Below, piece after piece: positions 27,439 through 37,891 of a stretch of DNA of 64,000 nucleotides; the first letter of the stretch is position 1, and each line of letters opens with the position of its first letter. This DNA is from Streptococcus infantis. GTDB lineage: Bacteria; Bacillota; Bacilli; Lactobacillales; Streptococcaceae. The stretch lies in assembly GCF_019929665.1 (NCBI RefSeq), contig NZ_JAHZPZ010000001.1, positions 620,001-684,000 of the forward strand. Direction: 5' to 3'. Below the pieces are notes generated by a model. The model was given only the letters and a program-made list of their open reading frames with translations. It made no database searches and was not told the origin of the DNA. The position numbers and the translations under genes are program-made.

Positions 27439-27456
27439 GCGTTAAGAAAGAAGAAT

Positions 27457-27972
27457 ATGACAAAAAATCGAAAAGAAGCACTTCTACAACTCTTAAAAGA
27501 AGCTCAAAAACCTCAAAACGGAAAAAGCTTAGCAGAACATTTTCATGTCACTCGCCAGATTATCGTTCAGGACATTGCAGTTCTTCGTGCAGACGGTGCT
27601 CCTATCTTATCAACCAATCGTGGCTATATTTATAAAGAAAGCAAAACCAACCCGTATGTTCACAAGCTGTTTAAAGTAAAGCACGAGATGGAAGAAATCG
27701 GTCAAGAACTTCTAGCTATCGTCGATAATGGGGGGCGTGTTCAGAATACCTTAATTGATCATCCTGTCTACGGGGAAATTGAAACCTTGCTTAAACTCTC
27801 TTGTCGCCGTGACGTTCAGCATTTTTTAGAGCAAGTCGAACGGTCTGACTTTAGACCACTTTCTGAATTAACAGATGGCGTCCATTATCACCTAGTCGAA
27901 GCTGAAAACGAACAAGACCTCCTCTATATTGAGAAGGCCTTGGACCAGCTTGGTTATTTAGTAAAAGATTAA
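27457..27972 (+). CDS. niaR: NiaR-type transcriptional repressor (HTH + 3H domain)
   Basis: 171 residues. N-terminal HTH_11 winged helix (L-A-E-H-F-H-V-T-R-Q-I-I-V-Q-D) and C-terminal 3H domain with the three conserved His regions (Y-V-H-K-L, H-P-V-Y-G-E, D-G-V-H-Y-H-L-V). NiaR binds nicotinic acid as corepressor and controls niacin uptake and NAD synthesis. It follows niaX in one transcript. Confidence 0.88.
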   Translation: MTKNRKEALLQLLKEAQKPQNGKSLAEHFHVTRQIIVQDIAVLRADGAPILSTNRGYIYKESKTNPYVHKLFKVKHEMEEIGQELLAIVDNGGRVQNTLIDHPVYGEIETLLKLSCRRDVQHFLEQVERSDFRPLSELTDGVHYHLVEAENEQDLLYIEKALDQLGYLVKD

Positions 27973-28436
27973 AAGATTTTCTTTTCCCACCCGTCCTCTG
28001 TACGGTGACGGTAGAAAAATTCAGACTTGTCTGGAGCTTCCATCATCTCCATCAAAGGTAACATATCATAAGCCAGATCCAAATTTGGAATCTGGTCTTT
28101 TTGTACCCAGGACACTTCTCCTTCTTCAGATGATTGTAGAGTACCAGTAAACTCAGTCGCCTTGTAACAAAAGACAATATAACGCTCACCTGTATCTAAG
28201 GGCCAATTTTTTATGCCGACAAGTTGAGGATTTTGAATCGTCAGACCTGTTTCCTCGTATATTTCGCGAATAACTGACTCTGCAAAAGCCTCTCCGTCTT
28301 CGACATGACCTCCTGGAAAGGCATAGCCAGACCAGCGATTGCTTTCGGGTGAACGATACTGCATAACCACGCGCTGCTTTTCTAGATCTTCAATCATACA
28401 AATATTGGTAAGAATGGTTAATTGTGCTCGAGACAT
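27969..28436 (-). CDS. mutX: MutX/MutT-type Nudix hydrolase (8-oxo-dGTPase)
   Basis: 155 residues from the ATG at 28434-28436; an in-frame GTG at 28443-28445 would overlap the SD-like AAAGTGAG. Nudix box G-G-H-V-E-D-G-E-A-F ... R-E-I-Y-E-E-T-G-L is intact. Close to pneumococcal MutX, which clears oxidised dGTP. Converges with niaR, overlapping its stop by 4 bp. Confidence 0.9.
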   Translation of the reverse strand: MSRAQLTILTNICMIEDLEKQRVVMQYRSPESNRWSGYAFPGGHVEDGEAFAESVIREIYEETGLTIQNPQLVGIKNWPLDTGERYIVFCYKATEFTGTLQSSEEGEVSWVQKDQIPNLDLAYDMLPLMEMMEAPDKSEFFYRHRTEDGWEKKIF

Positions 28437-28455
28437 AGGACTCACTTTCTAATCT

Positions 28456-28890
28456 TTAATTTTCTATCTTATACTTAACTTTAGATTTCATAATCAAAGG
28501 ATTAACTAAGTCATGATATTCATGAATTTCATGGAGTAAGGAACCTCTGATGATTCTAATTTCCTTATCTTTACTATTCACCTGATAATCTATATTGATA
28601 GGCATAGATGAATCTGGAACCATGGAGAAAAAGAAAAATATTACGAACCAGATTATGAGAGCAAAGAATCCGCTGAGAGCTTGAAAAATCAAATGATGCC
28701 ATTGAAAGATTCTCTTTTTATAAAAGATTGTCCATGGATGGATAAATAGGGTTAAGCAGAGACCAAAAAACCAGACATTCCACAAAACTGGGGTAAAAGC
28801 TAAACCAAATAAACCTAGGACAAAATGAATTAAGGCAAATACCAAGAACAGTAGGTAAAGAATCCTAAATATTGTTAGATGTTTTCTCAT
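28456..28890 (-). CDS. membrane protein of unknown function
   Basis: 144 residues, about four hydrophobic segments in 1-95 followed by a hydrophilic tail (I-N-I-D-Y-Q-V-N-S-K-D-K). Starts 2 bp after the stop of the next gene upstream, so it belongs to the same transcript as the two paralogous membrane proteins. SD AAAGGAGTTAATC. No family recognised. Confidence 0.6.
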   Translation of the reverse strand: MRKHLTIFRILYLLFLVFALIHFVLGLFGLAFTPVLWNVWFFGLCLTLFIHPWTIFYKKRIFQWHHLIFQALSGFFALIIWFVIFFFFSMVPDSSMPINIDYQVNSKDKEIRIIRGSLLHEIHEYHDLVNPLIMKSKVKYKIEN

Positions 28891-28892
28891 GA

Positions 28893-29393
28893 TTAACTCC
28901 TTTTCTTTTCAATATATCTCATAAATAGAATCATTAAAGCAGCTACAGTAAAAAAGACCAGATAGGTTGCTATAGGGAACCAAATATAGCGGTGATCTAG
29001 GGATAAGAGAGAAGGTAAAATTCCTTTACTATTTTTCCCACCAATCCCAATAAAGAGATGGACTATTAAACCGATACTATTAAGATAGATAAATAAATCT
29101 GCAAATCTTTTTATTGTCATCCTTGCCCCAGACAAGTCTAAGAACCAATAGTCAAATAATCGATATACCAGACAAAAAAGATTTATATATATCGGAAAAC
29201 TATAGTTGATATCTCTGTATGGCGAAGGAATAGGGAGACATTCAAAAATTAGATTCAAACTTAGTCCTATTGCTAGGATAAGACCGAGGATCAAGAAGAA
29301 TCCTAAAAATTTATGAGAATCTAGCCAAAGATGAAAACTTTCTTTCATTGAGAGATTCTTTTTTGTATTTGAATTTCTTTTATTCTTTCTCAT
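28893..29393 (-). CDS. membrane protein, paralogue of the next upstream gene
   Basis: 166 residues from ATG 29391-29393, which overlaps the end of the upstream gene; AAGGAAAT lies about 10 bp before. Four membrane helices. Shares with the upstream protein P-x-P-Y-x-x-x-N-Y-x-F-P, R-F-A-D-L-F-I-Y-L-N-S-I-G-L, and L-D-H-R-Y-I-W-F-P-I. Function unknown. Confidence 0.65.
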   Translation of the reverse strand: MRKNKRNSNTKKNLSMKESFHLWLDSHKFLGFFLILGLILAIGLSLNLIFECLPIPSPYRDINYSFPIYINLFCLVYRLFDYWFLDLSGARMTIKRFADLFIYLNSIGLIVHLFIGIGGKNSKGILPSLLSLDHRYIWFPIATYLVFFTVAALMILFMRYIEKKRS

Positions 29394-29940
29394 TTGAGTG
29401 GATTTCCTTATTTTCTTCTTTTCCCTTTTTCTTTTCAATATACTTGGAAATTAAAATGATCAAAGCAGCCACTAAGAAGAAAGTTATATAAGTAAGAATT
29501 GGAAACCAGATGTAGCGGTGATCTAAGGTTAGCAAGGGAGGAATAGACTTTCTATTTCTACCCATTATTCCGAAAAATGAGTGAAACAACAAACCTACTC
29601 CATTTAGGTACAAGAATGGATCTGCAAAATCTTGTATTGTCAGCATTCCACCGAAATTATCTCTAAAAACACCTTGATAAAGGATGTTCACTAAGAATAT
29701 AAGATTCAGAAAGAGCGGAAAGACATAATTGAAGTTTTGATAGGGTTTTGGAATAAGAGTTGTTCCAAACAACAAATAGAATACCCCAAAAGCTGATAAA
29801 AAAAATATACTACTATCTAATAGAAAAGCTATTTTTGAATGTTGTAACAACCACAATTTTACTTTATCTAGCCAGCTCATTTTTTGATGTGGCTTATGGG
29901 ACTTTTTTGATTTTTTCTGACTCTTATTTTCTTGTTTCAT
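29380..29940 (-). CDS. membrane protein, paralogue of the next downstream gene
   Basis: 186 residues: basic N-terminus (K-K-S-K-K-S-H-K-P-H), about four membrane helices, acidic/basic tail. Same motifs as its neighbour: P-K-P-Y-Q-N-F-N-Y-V-F-P, D-F-A-D-P-F-L-Y-L-N-G-V-G-L, L-T-L-D-H-R-Y-I-W-F-P. The start overlaps the end of the quinone-reductase gene by 4 bp (ATGA). No family recognised. Confidence 0.65.
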   Translation of the reverse strand: MKQENKSQKKSKKSHKPHQKMSWLDKVKLWLLQHSKIAFLLDSSIFFLSAFGVFYLLFGTTLIPKPYQNFNYVFPLFLNLIFLVNILYQGVFRDNFGGMLTIQDFADPFLYLNGVGLLFHSFFGIMGRNRKSIPPLLTLDHRYIWFPILTYITFFLVAALIILISKYIEKKKGKEENKEIHSNEKE

Positions 29941-30563
29941 GATATTTTCTTCACTTCTGCTGCGACCTTTTTGAGATGCTGTTCCCGCATACTAGCGGTA
30001 TTCACATCCCGGCCGACTTCTCCTAAGATACACACGCGCTTGGTTTTGATTCCACAATGGTTCAAGACGGCATTCTTCAAAACAGAGATACCATAACTAT
30101 CAGGAATGTTGAGAGGGCCCGAAAAGATCTTGTACCACCAAGTAGGCGCCATGGAGGTTGCGTAAATACTGGCTGTTTTCCCTTTTAATAACTTTTTAAA
30201 CTGCTTGCCTCTAAGGTAATTCCAGATGAAGCTTCCTTGATCATTGGCCGAGTAGGCAATCCCCGGTGTAAAGACCCGATCGATCCAGCCCTTCATAAGG
30301 CTAGGCATACTACTCCACCAGATGGGATAAACAAAGATCAGGTGATCCGCCCACTGGATTAATTCTTGGGAACGAAGGATAAAAGAATCTTCGTCCATAC
30401 GTTTTCGATAGCCATAACGTAAAACAGGATCAAAGTCCTCTTCATTAAGGTTGATGACTTCAAGTTCATGACGAGCTGAGTCAATATTTTCTACAATGGT
30501 TTGAAAAATAGCCTGACAGTAACTTTCCTTATCAGGGTGTCCATTGATGACTAGAATTTTCAA
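29937..30563 (-). CDS. NAD(P)H dehydrogenase (quinone), flavodoxin-like fold (YwrO/KefF family)
   Basis: 208 residues read from a TTG at 30561-30563, chosen because AGGAGAGAAC lies just before it. N-terminal I-L-V-I-N-G-H-P-D-K-E-S-Y, then F-V-Y-P-I-W-W-S-S-M-P and K-G-W-I-D-R-V-F, the FMN-binding and quinone-site motifs of the family. Likely two-electron quinone reductase. Followed by the membrane-protein trio in the same direction. Confidence 0.85.
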   Translation of the reverse strand: MKILVINGHPDKESYCQAIFQTIVENIDSARHELEVINLNEEDFDPVLRYGYRKRMDEDSFILRSQELIQWADHLIFVYPIWWSSMPSLMKGWIDRVFTPGIAYSANDQGSFIWNYLRGKQFKKLLKGKTASIYATSMAPTWWYKIFSGPLNIPDSYGISVLKNAVLNHCGIKTKRVCILGEVGRDVNTASMREQHLKKVAAEVKKIS

Positions 30564-30577
30564 AAGTTCTCTCCTAT

Positions 30578-32566
30578 CTAATCCAAGGCCTTGACTTCCA
30601 GCATCATATCACGAATCTGAGCTGCTAGTTCAAAGTCAAGCACTTCGACGGCTTCTTGCATTTGTTTTTCCAGTTTCTTTACCAGTTCTTTACGTTCTTG
30701 TTTGTTAAGGCTATTGATATCGACTTCCTTGTCCTCTTCCTTAGCAACTACCTTGGTTACAGAAATCAGGTCACGGATTTCCTTCTTAATAGTTTGTGGG
30801 ACAATGCCGTGCTCTTCATTATAGGCCATCTGGATTTTACGACGACGGGCCGTTTCATCAATGGCACGTTGCATAGACTGAGTCATAGTGTCAGCATACA
30901 TGATAACATGCCCCTCACTATTTCGGGCAGAACGACCGATGGTCTGAATGAGTCCACGCTCATTACGAAGGAAACCTTCCTTGTCGGCATCGAGAATAGC
31001 AACTAAACTTACTTCTGGAACATCAATCCCTTCACGAAGGAGGTTAATTCCGACCAAGACATCAAAAACACCCAAACGCAGGTCACGGATAATCTCTGTT
31101 CGTTCTAAAGTTTTGATATCCGAGTGCATGTACTTGACCTTAATCCCCATTTCTTTGAAATAATCGGTCAAGTCTTCAGCCATTTTCTTGGTCAAGGTTG
31201 TAATAAAGGTCCGTTCGTTCTTTTCAACACGGGCATTGATTTCACCTAAGAGGTCATCAATTTGTCCCATAGTCGGACGTACTTCCACTTCTGGATCCAA
31301 AAGACCAGTCGGACGAATGATTTGCTCAATAACGGTGGCAGTCTGCTCGTGTTCATAATCACCAGGTGTCGCTGAAACATAGACGATCTGGTGAACATGA
31401 CTTTCAAACTCTTCACGACGAAGGGGACGATTATCCAAGGCAGATGGCAAACGGAAACCGTAATTAACCAACATTTCCTTACGTGAACGGTCTCCATTAT
31501 ACATGCCCTTGATCTGTCCCATGGTCATGTGGCTCTCATCAATCATAATCAAAAAATCATCAGGGAAGAAATCAAGAAGGGTGTACGGTGGCTCTCCTTC
31601 GCTTCGTCCATCCATGTGGCGGGAGTAGTTTTCAACCCCGTTTGTATAGCCCATCTCACGAAGCATCTCGATATCGTATTCTGTTCGTTGTTTCAAGCGT
31701 TGCGCTTCGAGGAGTTTACCTTCCTTCTCAAAGACAGCTAACTGCTCCTCCAACTCAGCCTCGATCTTAGCAATAGCTACTTCCATATGGTCATCATTGG
31801 TCACAAAGTGAGTGGCTGGGAAAATCGCCAAATGATCCACTTCACCCAGAACTTGACCAGTTAGAGCTTCAACTTCACGGATACGGTCAATCTCATCCCC
31901 GAAAAACTCAACACGAAAGGCATGCTCATCACGAGAGGCTGGGAAAATTTCCACCACATCCCCACGTACACGAAATCTTCCCCGTTGGAAGTCAATGTCA
32001 TTGCGCTCAAACTGAATGTCCACCAAATCATTGAGCAGTTTATCTCGAGAGATTTCAAGACCTGGACGCAAACTAACCACGCTATCAGCGTATTCTTTAG
32101 GAGATCCCAAACCATAGATACAAGACACAGATGCAACAATGATCACATCATTACGCTCCAAGAGTGCTGAAGTCGCAGAGTGACGAAGCTTATCAATTTC
32201 ATCATTGACTGAACTGTCTTTTTCTATATAAGTATCGCTTGAAGGTACATAGGCTTCTGGCTGGTAATAATCATAGTAAGATACGAAATACTCAACAGCA
32301 TTTTCAGGGAAAAATTCCTTGAACTCCCCATAGAGCTGTCCCGCTAGGGTTTTATTGTGGGCAATGACAAGAGTTGGTTTATTGACCTGGGCAATGACTT
32401 GACTCATAGTGTAGGTCTTTCCTGTACCAGTCGCCCCCATCAAGATTTGAGCCTTTTCTCCACCCTCAATATTATCCACTAACTGCTCGATGGCCTGCGG
32501 TTGATCCCCAGACGGTTGGTATTTGGATACAAGTTTAAATTTGTTGTCTGTTATTCGATTTATCAT
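30578..32566 (-). CDS. uvrB: UvrB, excinuclease ABC subunit B
   Basis: 662 residues from the ATG at 32564-32566 (GAGG 6 bp before); an upstream in-frame start adds MYEAI. Walker A G-A-T-G-T-G-K-T, beta-hairpin region [10 protein letters not shown], helicase motif Q-x-I-G-R-S-A-R-N, and a C-terminal UvrC-binding UVR motif. Central damage-verifying helicase of nucleotide excision repair. Confidence 0.97.
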   Translation of the reverse strand: MINRITDNKFKLVSKYQPSGDQPQAIEQLVDNIEGGEKAQILMGATGTGKTYTMSQVIAQVNKPTLVIAHNKTLAGQLYGEFKEFFPENAVEYFVSYYDYYQPEAYVPSSDTYIEKDSSVNDEIDKLRHSATSALLERNDVIIVASVSCIYGLGSPKEYADSVVSLRPGLEISRDKLLNDLVDIQFERNDIDFQRGRFRVRGDVVEIFPASRDEHAFRVEFFGDEIDRIREVEALTGQVLGEVDHLAIFPATHFVTNDDHMEVAIAKIEAELEEQLAVFEKEGKLLEAQRLKQRTEYDIEMLREMGYTNGVENYSRHMDGRSEGEPPYTLLDFFPDDFLIMIDESHMTMGQIKGMYNGDRSRKEMLVNYGFRLPSALDNRPLRREEFESHVHQIVYVSATPGDYEHEQTATVIEQIIRPTGLLDPEVEVRPTMGQIDDLLGEINARVEKNERTFITTLTKKMAEDLTDYFKEMGIKVKYMHSDIKTLERTEIIRDLRLGVFDVLVGINLLREGIDVPEVSLVAILDADKEGFLRNERGLIQTIGRSARNSEGHVIMYADTMTQSMQRAIDETARRRKIQMAYNEEHGIVPQTIKKEIRDLISVTKVVAKEEDKEVDINSLNKQERKELVKKLEKQMQEAVEVLDFELAAQIRDMMLEVKALD

Positions 32567-32688
32567 AATAGCCTCATACACATTTTCTATCCTTCTATTT
32601 TACCATAAAAAGGAAAGAGTTTCTGTTTCTCAACAGACTACCCTACCTTGTTCTATGTTATATCTTCTGCCATCAAAATATAAAATGT

Positions 32689-32717
32689 TTGCCGTTCTTC
32701 AACTTTTTTGATATAAT
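32689..32717 (+). promoter_or_regulatory. promoter of glnPH-glnQ
   Basis: -35 TTGCCG (32689-32694), 17-bp spacer, -10 TATAAT (32712-32717). SD GAAAGGAGA and ATG follow at 32746. Confidence 0.75.
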
Positions 32718-32745
32718 TTAAAAATATCTTGAAAGGAGACATCAC

Positions 32746-34191
32746 ATGAAGAAGAAAATTCTAGCTTGTTTGCTAATTTTATTTCCTATTCTTTCACTAG
32801 GAATAGCAAAAGCTGACACAGAAAAAACGAAGTATGTTATCGCCAGTGACTCATCTTTTGCACCATTTGTTTTCCAGGACTCAAGCAATCAATACACTGG
32901 TATCGATATGGATCTAATCAAGGCAATCGCTGAAGACCAAGGTTTTGAAATCGAGATTACTAATCCAGGTTTTGATGCTGCTATTAACGCAGTCCAATCT
33001 GGACAAGCAGACGGTATCATTGCAGGTATGTCAGTTACTGATGCTCGTAAAGAAACCTTTGATTTCTCTGATTCTTACTATACAGCAAATACTATTCTTG
33101 GTGTTAAAGAATCAAGTACCATTTCTTCTTATGAAGATTTGAACGGTAAGACTGTAGGTGTGAAAAATGGTACTGCTTCACAAACCTTCCTAACAGAAAA
33201 TCAAAGTAAGTACGGTTACAAGATCAAAACTTTTTCAGATGCTGCATCTATGTATGATAGCTTAAACACTGGTTCAATTGATGCCGTTATGGATGACGAA
33301 CCTGTTATTAAATACTCTATTAGTCAAGGACAAAAGTTAAAAACACCAATCGCAGGTACACCAATCGGTGAAACTGCCTTTGCTGTTAAAAAAGGAAGCA
33401 ATCCAGAATTGCTAGAGAAATTCAACAAAGGGCTTGCAAACCTTAAGGCAAATGGAGAATTCCAAAAAATCCTTGATAAGTATCTAGCTAGCGATTCTAC
33501 TACTACAAGTTCATCAGCTGATGAAACAACTATTTGGGGATTGTTGAAAAACAACTACAAACAACTTCTCAGCGGACTTGGAATTACCCTCTCATTAGCA
33601 CTTATTTCATTTGTAATTGCGATTTTCATCGGAATTATCTTCGGTATTTTTAGTGTCAGCCTTTATAAATCACTCCGTTTGATTTCAGAGATTTTCGTTG
33701 ACGTTATCCGTGGTATTCCACTCATGATTCTCGCAGCATTTATTTTCTGGGGCATTCCTAACTTTATCGAATCTCTTACAGGTCAACAAAGTCCAATCAA
33801 CGACTTTGTCGCTGGTACTATCGCACTTTCCCTAAACTCAGCTGCCTACATCGCTGAGATTGTTCGTGGTGGTATCAAGGCCGTGCCTGTTGGACAAATG
33901 GAAGCCAGTCGAAGCCTAGGTATTTCATATGGAAAAACCATGCGTAAGATTGTCTTGCCACAAGCAACCAAGCTCATGCTTCCAAACTTCGTCAACCAAT
34001 TTGTTATCGCTCTTAAAGATACAACAATCGTATCTGCAATCGGTCTGGTAGAACTCTTCCAAACTGGTAAGATTATCATTGCTCGTAACTACCAAAGTTT
34101 CAAAATGTATGCAATTCTCGCAGTCTTTTACCTTGTGATTATCACTCTTCTAACTAGATTAGCGAAACGCTTAGAAAAGAGGATTCAATAA
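32746..34191 (+). CDS. glnPH: amino-acid ABC transporter, fused substrate-binding protein and permease (glutamine type)
   Basis: 481 residues. Signal peptide (1-23), one type-3 solute-binding domain (about 27-250: [18 protein letters not shown]), Ser/Thr linker, then a His/Glu/Gln-family permease (about 270-481) with the EAA-like loop [10 protein letters not shown]. Such fusions tether the binding protein to the channel. The stop overlaps the glnQ start (TAATG). Confidence 0.92.
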   Translation: MKKKILACLLILFPILSLGIAKADTEKTKYVIASDSSFAPFVFQDSSNQYTGIDMDLIKAIAEDQGFEIEITNPGFDAAINAVQSGQADGIIAGMSVTDARKETFDFSDSYYTANTILGVKESSTISSYEDLNGKTVGVKNGTASQTFLTENQSKYGYKIKTFSDAASMYDSLNTGSIDAVMDDEPVIKYSISQGQKLKTPIAGTPIGETAFAVKKGSNPELLEKFNKGLANLKANGEFQKILDKYLASDSTTTSSSADETTIWGLLKNNYKQLLSGLGITLSLALISFVIAIFIGIIFGIFSVSLYKSLRLISEIFVDVIRGIPLMILAAFIFWGIPNFIESLTGQQSPINDFVAGTIALSLNSAAYIAEIVRGGIKAVPVGQMEASRSLGISYGKTMRKIVLPQATKLMLPNFVNQFVIALKDTTIVSAIGLVELFQTGKIIIARNYQSFKMYAILAVFYLVIITLLTRLAKRLEKRIQ

Positions 34192-34931
34192 TGGCAAAAT
34201 TAAAAATTGACGTTCATAACTTACATAAACAATATGGTAAAAACAAAGTCCTTAAAGGAATTTCAGCGAAATTCTATGAAGGAGATGTTGTTTGTATCAT
34301 TGGACCTTCTGGTTCAGGTAAGTCAACTTTCTTGCGTAGCTTAAATCTCCTCGAAGAAGGAACAAAAGGAAGCATCACAGTTAACGGCTATGATTTGACG
34401 GATAAAGCGACCAATGTAGACCACGTTCGTGAAAATATCGGAATGGTGTTCCAGCACTTCAATCTCTTTCCACATATGACCGTATTGGAAAATATCACTT
34501 TCGCTCCTGTAGAGCACAAGTTAATGACCAAGGCTGAAGCTGAAAAATTAGGAATGGAACTTCTTGAAAAAGTTGGGCTTGCTGACAAGGTCAATGCCAA
34601 TCCTGAAAGTCTATCCGGTGGTCAAAAACAACGTGTGGCTATTGCCCGCGGTTTAGCAATGAACCCTGATATTATGCTCTTTGACGAGCCAACTTCTGCC
34701 CTTGACCCTGAGATGGTTGGTGATGTTCTAAACGTTATGAAAGAGTTGGCTGAACAAGGCATGACCATGATTATCGTAACCCACGAAATGGGATTTGCTC
34801 GTAAGGTTGCCAATCGAGTTATCTTTACAGCAGACGGTGAATTCATAGAAGATGGTACACCTGATCAAATCTTTGACAACCCACAACACCCTCGTCTAAA
34901 AGAATTTTTGGACAAGGTTCTCAATGCTTAA
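34191..34931 (+). CDS. glnQ: amino-acid ABC transporter ATP-binding protein (GlnQ)
   Basis: 246 residues. Walker [10 protein letters not shown], signature L-S-G-G-Q-K-Q-R, Walker [14 protein letters not shown]-loop T-H-E-M-G. Drives uptake with the fused GlnPH protein; translationally coupled to it. Glutamine is inferred from family. Confidence 0.95.
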   Translation: MAKLKIDVHNLHKQYGKNKVLKGISAKFYEGDVVCIIGPSGSGKSTFLRSLNLLEEGTKGSITVNGYDLTDKATNVDHVRENIGMVFQHFNLFPHMTVLENITFAPVEHKLMTKAEAEKLGMELLEKVGLADKVNANPESLSGGQKQRVAIARGLAMNPDIMLFDEPTSALDPEMVGDVLNVMKELAEQGMTMIIVTHEMGFARKVANRVIFTADGEFIEDGTPDQIFDNPQHPRLKEFLDKVLNA

Positions 34932-34933
34932 AA

Positions 34934-34962
34934 AACTGCAAGGTTTACCTTGCAGTTTTTTT
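34934..34962 (+). terminator. terminator after glnQ
   Basis: Perfect stem AACTGCAAGG/CCTTGCAGTT (34934-34943, 34948-34957), TTTA loop, T run after it. Confidence 0.93.
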
Positions 34963-34980
34963 CTCACTTGTATTGGAATT

Positions 34981-35009
34981 TTGGATTTTTTAGAAAATTA
35001 TGATAAAAT
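34981..35009 (+). promoter_or_regulatory. zwf promoter
   Basis: -35 TTGGAT (34981-34986), 17-bp spacer, -10 TAAAAT (35004-35009), about 70 bp before the zwf ATG. Confidence 0.6.
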
Positions 35010-35079
35010 AAAGGGTATGAAAATGGGGATTCCTCATGCCTAGGATATCTAGGAAAGTAAATAGAAATTAGGTAGCTGG

Positions 35080-36567
35080 ATGTCATCTAAAGTTATTGTT
35101 ACAATTTTTGGTGCTAGTGGAGATTTGGCTAAACGCAAGCTCTACCCTTCACTTTTTAGACTTTACAAATCAGGTAATTTATCTGATCATTTTGCTGTTA
35201 TTGGAACTGCTCGTAGACCTTGGAGTAAGGAATATTTCGAATCTGTTGTTGTCGAATCTATTTTAGACTTGGCAGATAGCGCAGAAGAGGCTCAAGCTTT
35301 TGCTAGTCATTTTTACTATCAAAGCCACGATGTTAATGATACCGAACACTATATCGAATTACGTAAGCTTCAGGCTGAGTTAAATGAAAAGTATCAAACT
35401 GAACACAACAAGCTCTTCTTCCTCTCAATGGCACCACAATTCTTCGGTACCATCGCCAAACACCTCAAGTCTGAGCAAATCGTTGACGGTAAAGGCTTTG
35501 AACGTTTGATTGTTGAGAAGCCTTTCGGTACGGATTATGAAACCGCAAGCAAACTAAACGAAGAGCTTCTAGCTACTTTTAACGAAGAGCAAATCTATCG
35601 TATCGACCATTATCTTGGTAAAGAGATGATTCAGAGTATCTTTGCCATTCGTTTTGCCAATATGATCTTTGAAAATGTTTGGAATCGAGAACATATTGAT
35701 AATGTGCAAATTACCTTTGCAGAACGTCTAGGTGTTGAAGAGCGTGGTGGCTACTATGATGAGTCTGGTGCCCTTCGTGATATGGTTCAAAACCACACAC
35801 TTCAGCTTCTGTCACTCCTTGCTATGGACAAGCCTGCAAGCTTTACAAAGGATGACATTCGCGCAGAGAAAATCAAGGTCTTCAAGAACCTTTACCACCC
35901 TACAGATGAGGAACTTAAAGAGCACTTCATCCGTGGTCAATATCGTTCTGGTAAAGTTGATGGCATGAAATATATTTCATACCGTAGCGAACCAAATGTC
36001 AACCCAGAATCAATGACAGAAACCTTTGCTTCAGGTGCCTTCTTTGTAGATACTGATCGCTTCCGTGACGTACCTTTCTTCTTCCGTACAGGTAAACGCC
36101 TAACTGAAAAAGGAACACACGTAAACATTGTCTTTAAGCAAATGGATTCAATTTTTGGAGAGCCTCTAGCACCAAATATTTTGACCATCTATATCCAACC
36201 AACAGAAGGTTTCTCTCTCAGCCTTAACGGTAAAGAAGTTGGAGAAGAGTTCAAACTTGCACATAACTCGCTTGACTATCGAACAGATGCGACTGCAACA
36301 GGTGCTTCACCAGATCCTTATGAAAAGCTAATCTACGATGTATTGAATAACGATTCAACTAACTTTAGCCACTGGGATGAAGTGAGTGCATCATGGAAAT
36401 TGATTGACCGTATCGAGAAGCTTTGGGCTGAAAACGGTGCTCCACTTCATGACTACAAGGCTGGTAGCATGGGCCCTCAAGCTAGCTTTGATCTCCTTGA
36501 AAAATACGGTGCCAAATGGACATGGCAACCAGATATCGCCTATCGTGAGGATGGTCGTTTAGAATAA
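35080..36567 (+). CDS. zwf: glucose-6-phosphate 1-dehydrogenase
   Basis: 495 residues. NADP-binding G-A-S-G-D-L-A-K-R-K at 10-19, the active-site motif R-I-D-H-Y-L-G-K-E, and the E-K-P-F-G loop. First step of the oxidative pentose phosphate pathway, the source of NADPH. Single gene between two terminators. Confidence 0.97.
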   Translation: MSSKVIVTIFGASGDLAKRKLYPSLFRLYKSGNLSDHFAVIGTARRPWSKEYFESVVVESILDLADSAEEAQAFASHFYYQSHDVNDTEHYIELRKLQAELNEKYQTEHNKLFFLSMAPQFFGTIAKHLKSEQIVDGKGFERLIVEKPFGTDYETASKLNEELLATFNEEQIYRIDHYLGKEMIQSIFAIRFANMIFENVWNREHIDNVQITFAERLGVEERGGYYDESGALRDMVQNHTLQLLSLLAMDKPASFTKDDIRAEKIKVFKNLYHPTDEELKEHFIRGQYRSGKVDGMKYISYRSEPNVNPESMTETFASGAFFVDTDRFRDVPFFFRTGKRLTEKGTHVNIVFKQMDSIFGEPLAPNILTIYIQPTEGFSLSLNGKEVGEEFKLAHNSLDYRTDATATGASPDPYEKLIYDVLNNDSTNFSHWDEVSASWKLIDRIEKLWAENGAPLHDYKAGSMGPQASFDLLEKYGAKWTWQPDIAYREDGRLE

Positions 36568-36576
36568 TCAAAAAAC

Positions 36577-36605
36577 AATCCTGCAAGAATTCTTGCAGGA
36601 TTTTC
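36577..36605. terminator. bidirectional terminator between zwf and ftsY
   Basis: Perfect palindrome 36577-36602 (AATCCTGCAAG arm) followed by T-rich sequence on plus and A/T-rich on the other side. Serves both convergent genes. Confidence 0.88.
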
Positions 36606-36607
36606 TT

Positions 36608-37888
36608 TTATATCAAACCTTCTAGAAGGCCCTTCATAAAGTTTTCAGAGTTAAACTCACCGATATCATCGATTTTTTCACCAAAACCAATTAGCTTAAC
36701 AGGGATATTGAGTTCCTCACGGATAGCAAGAACAACCCCACCTCGAGCAGTTCCATCAATCTTGGTTAAGACAATCCCTGTAACAGGAGTAATTTTTGAG
36801 AATTCTTTAGCTTGTACAAGAGCATTTTGCCCAGTTGAGGCATCAAGGGCTAGGAAGGTTTCATGAGGTGCTTCTGGCACAACGCGTTTGATGATACGAC
36901 CAATCTTTTCCAATTCTGCCATTAAGTTTTCTTTGTTTTGCAGACGGCCAGCTGTATCAATCATGAGAATATCAATACCTTCTGCTACTGCTCGTTCCAT
37001 CCCATCAAAGACAACACTAGCTGGATCTGCTTTCTCAGGACCAGTAACGACAGGAACATCCACACGACGTCCCCATTCTGCTAACTGAGCAACCGCACCC
37101 GCACGGAAGGTATCAGCAGCAACAAGCATAACCTTTTTACCAGCTTGTTTGTATCGATTAGCTAATTTACCAATTGAAGTTGTTTTCCCGACCCCATTAA
37201 CTCCAACAAAAAGCATGACTGTCAAACCATCTTGGAAGTTAATGGTTTCATTATAAATGCCATCCTTCTCATACAACTCCACCAATTTTTCAATGATAAC
37301 ACGACGAAGGGCATCAGGTTTCTTAGCATTCTCAAGCTTGGCTTCATAACGCAATTCTTCCGTAAGATTTGAGGCCACCTGGACACCAACGTCACTCATG
37401 ATGAGTAGTTCTTCAAGTTCTTCAAAAAAATCTTCATCAACTGATCGGAAGTTTGCAAAGAAAGCATTTAAACGGGCACCAAATCCAGTACGCGTTTTCT
37501 TAAGACTACGGTCATATTTTTCTTGTTCAGTCTCTTGGACTTGAGGAGTTTCTTCGATTGCTTGGTTTACTGCCTCTTCTTCAACATGAGTCGCTTCCTC
37601 TTGAGGACTATCTGCCTCTTGGACTTGATTTAACTCTTCTCGAGAAACCTCAACTTCGTCAACTGATTCGACAATAGTTTCTTCGTCATCCTCTGCTTCA
37701 AATAAGTCTTCATCATTTTCTTCCGCTACGACAGTCCCATCTTGCTCTTTGACTTCGATATTTTCAGATTCTAGCGTCTCAGTTTGCTGGCTATCATCCG
37801 ATAAATCAATGTTTTCTAGAGCTTCTTTGACAACATCTTCAATTTTAGGTTCTTCTATTTTTCCAAATAAACGGTCAAATAATCCCAT
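36608..37888 (-). CDS. ftsY: FtsY, signal recognition particle receptor
   Basis: 426 residues. Long acidic N-terminal A domain (about 15-130, rich in E/D/Q), then NG GTPase domain: G-V-N-G-V-G-K-T-T, D-T-A-G-R, T-K-I-D-G. Docks Ffh-bound ribosomes at the membrane. Last gene after two HAD phosphatases, 3-bp gap. Confidence 0.96.
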   Translation of the reverse strand: MGLFDRLFGKIEEPKIEDVVKEALENIDLSDDSQQTETLESENIEVKEQDGTVVAEENDEDLFEAEDDEETIVESVDEVEVSREELNQVQEADSPQEEATHVEEEAVNQAIEETPQVQETEQEKYDRSLKKTRTGFGARLNAFFANFRSVDEDFFEELEELLIMSDVGVQVASNLTEELRYEAKLENAKKPDALRRVIIEKLVELYEKDGIYNETINFQDGLTVMLFVGVNGVGKTTSIGKLANRYKQAGKKVMLVAADTFRAGAVAQLAEWGRRVDVPVVTGPEKADPASVVFDGMERAVAEGIDILMIDTAGRLQNKENLMAELEKIGRIIKRVVPEAPHETFLALDASTGQNALVQAKEFSKITPVTGIVLTKIDGTARGGVVLAIREELNIPVKLIGFGEKIDDIGEFNSENFMKGLLEGLI

Positions 37889-37891
37889 TCT

